Source: Caldimonas sp. (GTDB lineage Bacteria > Pseudomonadota > Gammaproteobacteria > Burkholderiales > Burkholderiaceae_C). Taken from it: 7,357 bases of DNA. The stretch spans positions 1-7,357 of the forward strand of contig JASLGD010000331.1 in the NCBI GenBank assembly GCA_030150305.1, given 5' to 3'. Positions 6,418 to 7,357 of the stretch are shown piece after piece. Under the pieces are notes generated by a model, which saw only the letters and a program-made list of their open reading frames with translations, was not told where the DNA came from and made no database searches. Each line of letters opens with the position of its first letter. Positions within the stretch are counted from its first letter, which is position 1. The position numbers and the translations under genes are program-made.

Positions 6418-7182
6418 TCACATCGACCAGCCGCCGTCGATGACCTGCGTCGTGCCGGTCGTGAACGACGATTCGTCGCTCGCGAGATAGACCGCGAGCG
6501 CCGCGATCTCGGCGGCGGTGCCGATCCGCCCCATCGGCTGGCGGGCGACGAACGCGGCCTCGATCGCGTCGAGCGTCTGCCCGCTCGCCTTGGCCTGCGT
6601 GTCGATCCGCTGTCGCAGCGACGGCGACTCGACCGTGCCGGGACAGATCGCGTTGCAGCGGATGCCGCGGGTGATGAAGTCGGCCGCGATCGACTTGGTC
6701 ATGCCGATCACCGCCGCCTTCGTCGTCGTGTAGACGAACCGGTTCGGCACGCCCTTGATGCTCGACGCCGCGGAGGCGACGTTGATGATCGAGCCGCCGC
6801 CGCGCTGCAGCATCGGCGGCAGGAACGCGCGCGTGACGCGGTACATGGCACGCACGTTGAGGTCGATCGAGAAGTCGAACGCGACCTCGTCGCAGTCGAG
6901 GATCGTGCCGTGGTGGACGAAGCCGGCGCCGTTGAAGAGGACGTCGACCGTGCTCTTGACGTTCGCCGCGATCGACGCGGCGAGCACCGCGTTGGCGTCG
7001 GTGACGTCGAGGCGCCGCGTCTCGCAGCCGGTCGCGCGCGCCAGCTCGGCGAGCGACTCCTCGTTGATGTCGGTCGCGATGACGCGCGCGCCCTCGCGGA
7101 CGAACGCTTCGGCGGTGGCGCGGCCGATGCCTTGCCCCGCCGCGGTGATGAAGGCCGTCTTGCCGGCGAGGCGGTCGCTCAT
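6418..7182 (-). CDS. SDR family dehydrogenase, probable 2-keto-3-deoxy-L-fuconate dehydrogenase
   Basis: This is a classical short-chain dehydrogenase of 254 aa. It probably oxidises C4 of 2-keto-3-deoxy-L-fuconate with NAD+ to give the 2,4-diketo acid used by the FAH hydrolase encoded downstream. Motifs are the cofactor loop TAAGQGIG (13-20), D38 after the second strand (NAD+ preference), NGAG (84-87), N109, catalytic S138, Y151 and K155 (YTTTK), and PG at 181-182. It closely resembles, from memory, the Xanthomonas enzyme of this function, including QGIG, ICPGT.ESPSL.QRI.TQAK, FVARQPMGRIG and IDGGWS. The ATG at 7182 aligns with the family N terminus (MSDRLAGKTA). The longer in-frame start at 7287 adds 35 unrelated residues and lies upstream of the promoter. 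No strong ribosome site is seen, but the leader would be short. First gene of the operon. An L-rhamnonate-pathway paralogue is the main alternative. Confidence 0.94.
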   Translation of the reverse strand: MSDRLAGKTAFITAAGQGIGRATAEAFVREGARVIATDINEESLAELARATGCETRRLDVTDANAVLAASIAANVKSTVDVLFNGAGFVHHGTILDCDEVAFDFSIDLNVRAMYRVTRAFLPPMLQRGGGSIINVASAASSIKGVPNRFVYTTTKAAVIGMTKSIAADFITRGIRCNAICPGTVESPSLRQRIDTQAKASGQTLDAIEAAFVARQPMGRIGTAAEIAALAVYLASDESSFTTGTTQVIDGGWSM

Positions 7183-7211
7183 TGCATGGATGGTGGGTGG
7201 ATGTCGGGTAA

Positions 7212-7241
7212 AGAATAGTTTCGTCGCGGCGCGAGCGTCAA
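7212..7241 (-). promoter_or_regulatory. Sigma70-type promoter of the SDR/FAH/FUSC/UxaA/cdd operon
   Basis: On the minus strand a TTGACG -35 box (7241-7236) is followed after 18 nt by a TATTCT -10 box (7217-7212), in a locally AT-richer patch of a very GC-rich region. Transcription would begin near 7205, giving a leader of about 23 nt before the SDR ATG at 7182. The placement directly before the first gene of the cluster supports it. It is predicted from sequence only. Confidence 0.65.
7224..7234. promoter_or_regulatory. Short palindrome within the promoter spacer, candidate operator
   Basis: TCGCG-G-CGCGA is an 11-bp inverted repeat lying between the -35 and -10 boxes, a typical place for a repressor to block polymerase. 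No regulator gene is in the window. Such a short G/C palindrome can occur by chance in this base composition, so the operator role is only a suggestion. Confidence 0.25.
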
Positions 7242-7357
7242 CAGCACGTTCATCCGGTTCGCGCGCGCTGCACGAGGGAAACGGCACCGCGATTGCCCTG
7301 AAACCCGGCCGCTCGGCCGCGCTGCCGCCGATCGTGCCGGTGCTGCGCCGGGCTTGC
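7242..7357. other. Upstream region without a recognisable gene
   Basis: The last 116 bases lie upstream of the operon promoter. I see no recognisable protein fragment, tRNA or repeat on either strand. Short open frames run off the edge but match no family I know. A divergent gene or regulator could begin just beyond the window. Confidence 0.4.

Noticed and set aside
7179..7187. Two-codon upstream frame (ATG CAA TGA) overlapping the SDR start on the minus strand.
   Set aside because: It has no ribosome site and is so short that chance is the simplest explanation.

Overview
The window is very GC-rich, with GTG starts, dense Arg/Ala coding and long stop-free shadow frames. This suits a high-GC proteobacterium, most likely a Burkholderiales-type betaproteobacterium or an uncultured soil relative. 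The assignment is an inference from gene content and composition; no rRNA or other marker is present.

Layout: (1) Plus strand, 1-1159: an exonuclease III / AP endonuclease of the Xth family, cut at or very near its 5' end by the window edge, followed 39 bp later by a small acidic DUF3072-type protein. (2) 1144-1189: two back-to-back hairpins at the meeting point of convergent genes. (3) Minus strand, 7182 down to 1190: a compact five-gene operon. In transcription order it holds an SDR dehydrogenase very like 2-keto-3-deoxy-L-fuconate dehydrogenase, a 169-bp spacer carrying a palindromic repeat element, an FAH-family hydrolase, a two-module FUSC membrane protein, a UxaA-family sugar-acid dehydratase that overlaps the FUSC stop by 4 bp, and a cytidine deaminase. 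A good sigma70-type promoter lies just upstream of the SDR. (4) 7242-7357: no recognisable gene.

How the genes fit together: the UxaA-type dehydratase, SDR and FAH hydrolase correspond to three consecutive steps of a non-phosphorylated 6-deoxyhexonate pathway: L-fuconate (or a similar aldonate) to 2-keto-3-deoxy-L-fuconate, to 2,4-diketo-3-deoxy-L-fuconate, to pyruvate plus L-lactate. The upstream sugar dehydrogenase, lactonase and importer are not in the window. The FUSC protein sits between the hydrolase and the dehydratase and appears translationally coupled to the dehydratase, so it may export a pathway acid or an inhibitory analogue. The cytidine deaminase at the operon end is a salvage gene with no obvious link to the pathway.

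No CRISPR array, tRNA, rRNA, prophage or insertion sequence was seen. The least ordinary items are the FUSC exporter inside the sugar-acid module and the repeat element inside the operon.
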